The notes under the pieces were generated by a model. That model was given only the letters and a program-made list of their open reading frames with translations, searched no databases and had not been told where the DNA came from. A stretch of DNA of 64,000 nucleotides from JADJGC01 sp964617645 (GTDB lineage: Bacteria; Zixibacteria; MSB-5A5; CAIYYT01), in assembly GCA_964617645.1 (NCBI GenBank), contig CAZTYE010000001.1, positions 124,001-188,000 of the forward strand, read 5' to 3'. Every line of letters starts with the position of its first letter. Within the stretch, counting starts at the first letter, position 1. Positions 62,929 to 64,000 of the stretch are shown piece by piece. The position numbers were made by a program, and so were the translations under genes.

Positions 62929-64000
62929 TCAACGCTGTCCGCTCAGGCAACGGGGCAAGTCTCCGCTTAATACATATGCTCCCCAACTCAGAGGATGATC
63001 CGATAGCCCATCGTTGCGCAAGCGTTCAATAGTCGCCAGTTGCATCAATCTCACGGCACTAGATAGATCCTTATCAAGGTGCTCATAGAGCTTGTCCAAG
63101 GCAAACGCCGATTGCTCGTCATCAAGAGGCCACAGCGCAGCAAGCACATTTCGGGCCCCCGCAGCGTGGAAAGCAAATGAGAGCCCCAAAGCGATTGAAC
63201 CTTCCAAATCGACATCGACTCCGGACTCACAGGCAGCGAGGATCACCAACTCTGTGCCACACAAATTAGTTGAAGCGACTTCGATCGCGGACAGGTAACC
63301 ATCTTCTGCATTGCCGCACATGTGTGCCGCATCATCTAGGCCGGAGCCAGCCAAGAGAAGGCCTGATCTGAGCAGTGGGCCAAACTCATACGTGGCTTGT
63401 TTAAGGTCAGTCAACGAATCAGCAACCCCGCGCCAAAAGTCTTGATCAAAGAATCCGTGTGTCGCCAAGTGAACAACACGATATCCATGGGAACTCGTTT
63501 TGAAAGCTTCTTCACTAGCGGAGGCACCGCTCAGTACCGTTACGGATTCTGGCGACCTTGATCGCCAGGCGTTTGCGATTCTCGAAACTTCCACTGCTGT
63601 ACCGGGAAGGCGTGGAATCAGTCGCTTTCTCCAGTGAGAAGTGGGGCGTAGAATCTTCGCATCCAACTGTCCACCATTGCCGTACCGATTCCTTACAATT
63701 GCATCGCCGGCTAACCGACGAGTCAAACAGCTTGCATTGAAATCTGGATTTCCAAAAGCGAGTAGCCCTGACGATTGGCAGAGAGCGGTACTATTTACAG
63801 GGGCCGGATATAGTGCCGATATTATCTGAGTTGCAAAACGCTCCACCAAGAATGAACCAGTCGAGTCGATCAGTGAACCGAAGCTCACATGACTCAACTG
63901 CCCATCGGGTCTAATGAGGATTGTCGTAATCCCGTCGACAGATCGTAGTGGTACTTCAAGAAGAAGACTGAACAAACGCTTCGAGATTTCCTCGAATCTA
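62929..64000 (-). CDS. CHAT-domain (caspase-like) protease, C-terminal part
   Basis: The frame is open to the window edge, so the N-terminus is missing; at least 356 residues are seen. The CHAT catalytic pair is visible: His in VVHLATHGFFD and Cys in VILAACESGVD about 75 residues later, followed by the typical LGLSFAFHAAGARNVLAALWPLDDE. The start of the visible part (TILIRPDGQLSHVSFGSLID) is the usual CHAT beta-sheet opening. Such C-terminal CHAT domains usually follow TPR arrays. Some act in bacterial defence with gasdermin or CRISPR partners; the partner here cannot be seen. Confidence 0.85.
   Translation of the reverse strand, partial: RFEEISKRLFSLLLEVPLRSVDGITTILIRPDGQLSHVSFGSLIDSTGSFLVERFATQIISALYPAPVNSTALCQSSGLLAFGNPDFNASCLTRRLAGDAIVRNRYGNGGQLDAKILRPTSHWRKRLIPRLPGTAVEVSRIANAWRSRSPESVTVLSGASASEEAFKTSSHGYRVVHLATHGFFDQDFWRGVADSLTDLKQATYEFGPLLRSGLLLAGSGLDDAAHMCGNAEDGYLSAIEVASTNLCGTELVILAACESGVDVDLEGSIALGLSFAFHAAGARNVLAALWPLDDEQSAFALDKLYEHLDKDLSSAVRLMQLATIERLRNDGLSDHPLSWGAYVLSGDLPRCLSGQR

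Noticed and set aside
1..64000. CRISPR array
   Set aside because: I saw no run of short identical repeats separated by unique spacers; the repeats present are Rhs cores, hairpin elements and island ends.

Overview
The window reads as a chromosomal segment of a Gram-negative bacterium of the FCB type, most likely candidate phylum Zixibacteria or a close relative. This is inferred from three secreted proteins ending in paired dockerin-like repeats of the Zixibacteria style, a secreted protein with an FCB-type C-terminal sorting-like tail, outer-membrane barrel and S74-type surface proteins, SpoVG, and a DsrC-DsrM-DsrK-like operon. No 16S gene is present, so the placement is not proven.

Layout. 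1-8.4 kb: end of a PQQ-dehydrogenase-like dockerin protein, TerC, an ABC-2 exporter pair, an NmrA-type oxidoreductase overlapping thpR, a 46-residue basic protein, an M23 peptidase with a clear promoter and terminator, and an ECF sigma factor. 8.8-20.6 kb: a polymorphic-toxin locus made of one complete secreted Rhs/YD protein with an HNH-type toxin tip and SUKH immunity gene, followed by four displaced Rhs tip fragments, three with their own putative immunity gene and two carrying nonsense codons. 20.6-32.8 kb: housekeeping (recA, pgsA-pgpA-cinA, sufS-sufU, a second cysteine desulfurase-like gene, dsrC/dsrM/dsrK-like genes, tRNA-Gln, spoVG, ispE). 32.8-47.8 kb: a Wzi-like barrel, tRNA-Ser, a dockerin beta-propeller protein, a cysteine synthase with a Cys-rich tail, clpB, an S74 surface protein, a homoaconitase-like enzyme, an ADP-ribosylglycohydrolase between two identical 203-bp repeats, a dockerin protein, and an msrB-msrA fusion.

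48.0-62.5 kb is an apparent genomic island bracketed by direct repeats. Each repeat starts with the anticodon-loop sequence of a tRNA-Met 3' half and continues into a 3+3 array of GGACA iterons. The island holds a stress-type gene set: HdeD-like, DUF1269-like with a coiled coil, AarF/UbiB kinase, FtsH, DoxX, a crotonase, a two-part stress-like protein, a sigma-54 activator with GAFTGA, and an AI-2E-type exporter. A perfect -24/-12 promoter precedes the AI-2E gene and a good one precedes the crotonase-doxX-ftsH-aarF operon, so the island-borne activator probably controls both. An IS5-like element with CTAG target duplications sits at its right end. The window ends inside a CHAT-protease gene.

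The two regions most worth follow-up are the Rhs cassette array and the sigma-54 stress island with its tRNA-derived ends.
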